The notes beneath the pieces were generated by a model, which was not told where the DNA came from, made no database searches, and saw only the letters and a program-made list of their open reading frames with translations. The translations under genes were made by a program, and so were the position numbers. Positions 5,546 through 6,862 of a stretch of 6,862 nt of DNA are shown here, piece after piece; within the stretch, counting starts at the first letter, position 1, and each line of letters opens with the position of its first letter. Source of the stretch: Alphaproteobacteria bacterium (GTDB taxonomy: Bacteria; Pseudomonadota; Alphaproteobacteria; Rhizobiales; Aestuariivirgaceae); the NCBI GenBank assembly GCA_024639035.1, contig JAHEJE010000168.1:1-6862 (forward strand), written 5' to 3'.

Positions 5546-5821
5546 TTAACGGCGGCGGAACTGCCGGCGCGGCTGCGGTTTAAGAGCACCGCCGGCGCGT
5601 TCGTCCTTGTGGCGGTAAACCACCCTGCCCTTGTCCAGATCATAAGGTGTCATTTCGATCGTCACACGATCGCCGACCAGCGTCTTGATGCGGTTCTTTT
5701 TCATTCGCCCGGCGGTGTAGGCGATGATCTCATGGCCATTTTCGAGCTTTACCCGGTATCTGGCGTCCGGCAGCAGGTCTGTCACCACGCCTTCAAACTC
5801 GAGTAGTTCCTCTTTTGCCAT
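5546..5821 (-). CDS. infA: Translation initiation factor IF-1 with a basic C-terminal tail
   Basis: IF-1 binds the A site of the 30S subunit during initiation and works with IF-2 and IF-3. The 91-residue product begins MAKEELLEFEGVVTDLLPDA and keeps the S1-like OB-fold hallmarks RVKLENGHEI at 23-32, AGRMKKNRI at 37-45, GDRVTIEMTPYDLDKGR at 50-66 and VYR at 68-70. Standard IF-1 ends at about residue 72; here about 19 more residues follow, ending KPQPRRQFRRR, strongly basic. Such a tail might add RNA contacts; from memory, a tailed IF-1 occurs in some alphaproteobacteria, sometimes beside a standard copy, which cannot be checked here. The ATG has a strong AAAGGAG site 8 bases upstream. A stable hairpin lies just before that site. 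It follows cfa on the same strand by 107 bases. Confidence 0.95.
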   Translation of the reverse strand: MAKEELLEFEGVVTDLLPDARYRVKLENGHEIIAYTAGRMKKNRIKTLVGDRVTIEMTPYDLDKGRVVYRHKDERAGGALKPQPRRQFRRR

Positions 5822-5846
5822 ACGTTCATCTCCTTTAACGGGCCAA

Positions 5847-5869
5847 GCCGGGGCAATGACCGCCCCGGC
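5847..5869 (-). promoter_or_regulatory. GC-rich hairpin between cfa and infA
   Basis: GCCGGGGC (5847-5854) and GCCCCGGC (5862-5869) form a perfect 8-bp GC stem with a 7-base loop. In the direction of transcription it lies about 10 bases before the infA ribosome binding site and has no T-run after it. It could be a cfa transcript end of the U-less type or a structured infA leader. It is seen directly; the role is uncertain. Confidence 0.45.
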
Positions 5870-5928
5870 GCGGTTCATCACATGGGCCTGTTCGCGGCAA
5901 AAGTCAAGATTACCGGCCTTTTCCGCCG

Positions 5929-6862
5929 CTACAGCGGTGCCACCTCGTCCTTGGTCAGGCTGGTTGCCTCGCGTGCCTTCAGTGCCGCCTTGCGCTCGCC
6001 GAGATAGTCCCGGGTATAGGGCACCATGTCCTGGTGCTTGGCGAGCTGGAACTGCATGATCATCAGGCGGTCGTGGCGGAAGGCCGATTCCGACAGCGCC
6101 AGGTACAGCTCCCACATACGGCAGAAGCGCTCGTCATAAAGTGCTGCTGCCTTGTCCCAGTTGGAAACGAAACGCTCGCGCCAGGCCCGGCAGGTATAGG
6201 CATAGTGCATCGGCAAAATTTCGATGTCCTTGATCAGGAAGCCGGCCTGCTCGATGGCCGGTACGACCTCGGAGACCGCCGGGATATAACCGCCGGGGAA
6301 AATATACTTTTCCATCCATGGGTTGGGATGGCGCATCACCTTGGGCCGGCCGATCGAGTGCACCACCATGACGCCGCGCTTGTCGAGCATGCGATATGCC
6401 TGCTTGAACATGTCAGCGTAGTTCTTGGGACCGACATGTTCCAGCATGCCGATCGATATGATGCGGTCAAAGGTGCCTTCGGCGTCGCGATAGTTCTGCA
6501 GCCTGAAATCGACCTTGTCGGCCAGGCCGCGCTGTTCGGCGCGCCGCTTGGCGACCGTTACCTGCTCCTCGGCCAGTGTGACAGCGGTGACCCTGGCGCC
6601 GGTCATCTCGGCAATGTAGAGCGCCAGCCCACCCCAGCCGCAGCCCATTTCCAGAACGCTGTGGCCCTCATCGGCCAGCAACTTGGCGGTCACATGACGC
6701 TTCTTGGCAAGCTGGGCGTCCTCGAGCGACTGGTTCTCGTTCTCATAGTAGGCGCAGGTGTATTGCCAGTCGTCGTCGAGGAACAACTCATACAGCTTGC
6801 CGTCGAGGTCGTAGTGATGCGAAACGTTGCGCCTTTCCGGATCGCTGCCGGCCAGGTCGCGA
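5929..6862 (-). CDS. cfa: Cyclopropane-fatty-acyl-phospholipid synthase (N-terminus cut by window edge)
   Basis: This SAM-dependent enzyme adds a methylene bridge to the double bond of unsaturated acyl chains in membrane phospholipids, hardening membranes against acid and stationary-phase stress. The 310 visible C-terminal residues include NVSHHYDLDGKLYELFLD near the edge, YTCAYY (equivalent to Cys139 of E. coli Cfa), the SAM-binding loop LEMGCGWGG, the motif AVTLAEEQ, GMLEHVGPKNY (Glu239 equivalent), VVHSIG (His266 and Ile268 equivalents), FPGGYIP, and MHYAYTCRAW with a tyrosine in the Tyr317 position. The bicarbonate site and catalytic residues known from E. coli therefore look intact. Full-length members are about 380-420 residues, so roughly 80-100 residues are missing. 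The open frame runs to the right edge; the TTG at 6786 is internal, not a start. A more distant Cfa-family methyltransferase with another lipid product cannot be excluded. Confidence 0.93.
   Translation of the reverse strand, partial: RDLAGSDPERRNVSHHYDLDGKLYELFLDDDWQYTCAYYENENQSLEDAQLAKKRHVTAKLLADEGHSVLEMGCGWGGLALYIAEMTGARVTAVTLAEEQVTVAKRRAEQRGLADKVDFRLQNYRDAEGTFDRIISIGMLEHVGPKNYADMFKQAYRMLDKRGVMVVHSIGRPKVMRHPNPWMEKYIFPGGYIPAVSEVVPAIEQAGFLIKDIEILPMHYAYTCRAWRERFVSNWDKAAALYDERFCRMWELYLALSESAFRHDRLMIMQFQLAKHQDMVPYTRDYLGERKAALKAREATSLTKDEVAPL

Noticed and set aside
5879..5907. Possible infA promoter, TTGACT with 17-base spacing to CATGTG on the minus strand
   Set aside because: The -35 hexamer is good but the -10 hexamer matches consensus at only two positions, so I do not annotate it.
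5546..6115. A longer 189-codon frame including infA
   Set aside because: The extra upstream part overlaps the cfa coding region in another frame; the ATG at 5821 has a strong ribosome binding site and the canonical IF-1 start MAKEE.

Overview
The window looks like ordinary chromosomal DNA from an alphaproteobacterium, probably near the order Hyphomicrobiales. This rests on its GC-rich coding style, the divergent nnr / glnB-glnA arrangement, the alphaproteobacterial form of Cfa, and an IF-1 with a basic C-terminal tail. The placement is inference from recognised gene families, not a database result. Six protein-coding genes of known family, one small unknown protein gene and one tRNA gene account for nearly all of the sequence. 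I see no mobile element, CRISPR array, prophage or defence system, and no gene-free stretch longer than about 280 bases.

Left part, minus strand: the first 401 codons of trigger factor (tig, running off the left edge), preceded by a tRNA-Leu(UAG) gene and then by nnr. Nnr is the fused NAD(P)HX epimerase / ADP-dependent NAD(P)HX dehydratase. The short tRNA-tig spacer holds a perfect 9-bp inverted repeat.

Centre, plus strand: a 278-base divergent control region separates nnr from glnB-glnA. It has a near-consensus sigma-54 promoter (TGGCAC-N7-TGCT) and, 111 and 131 bases upstream of the predicted start, two 17-bp TGC-N11-GCA sites whose centres lie 20 bp apart. This is the layout expected of an NtrC-activated nitrogen promoter. 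GlnB (P-II, with Tyr51) and GlnA (type I glutamine synthetase, with an adenylylation tyrosine at 401) therefore look like one nitrogen-responsive operon: GlnA makes glutamine, while GlnB reports nitrogen status to the enzymes that modify GlnA and to the NtrB/NtrC pair.

Right part, minus strand: glnA ends at a hairpin that probably stops transcription from both sides, because a 106-residue coiled-coil protein of unknown function converges on it. Behind that come infA (IF-1 with a roughly 19-residue basic tail) and the C-terminal 310 residues of a cyclopropane-fatty-acid synthase running off the right edge. The spacers here carry several small hairpins, one of which could cover the ribosome binding site of the unknown gene.

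The most informative non-coding signal is the sigma-54/NtrC region. The least explained items are the 106-residue protein with its leader hairpin and the palindrome upstream of tig. I found no clear sign of a previously undescribed system.
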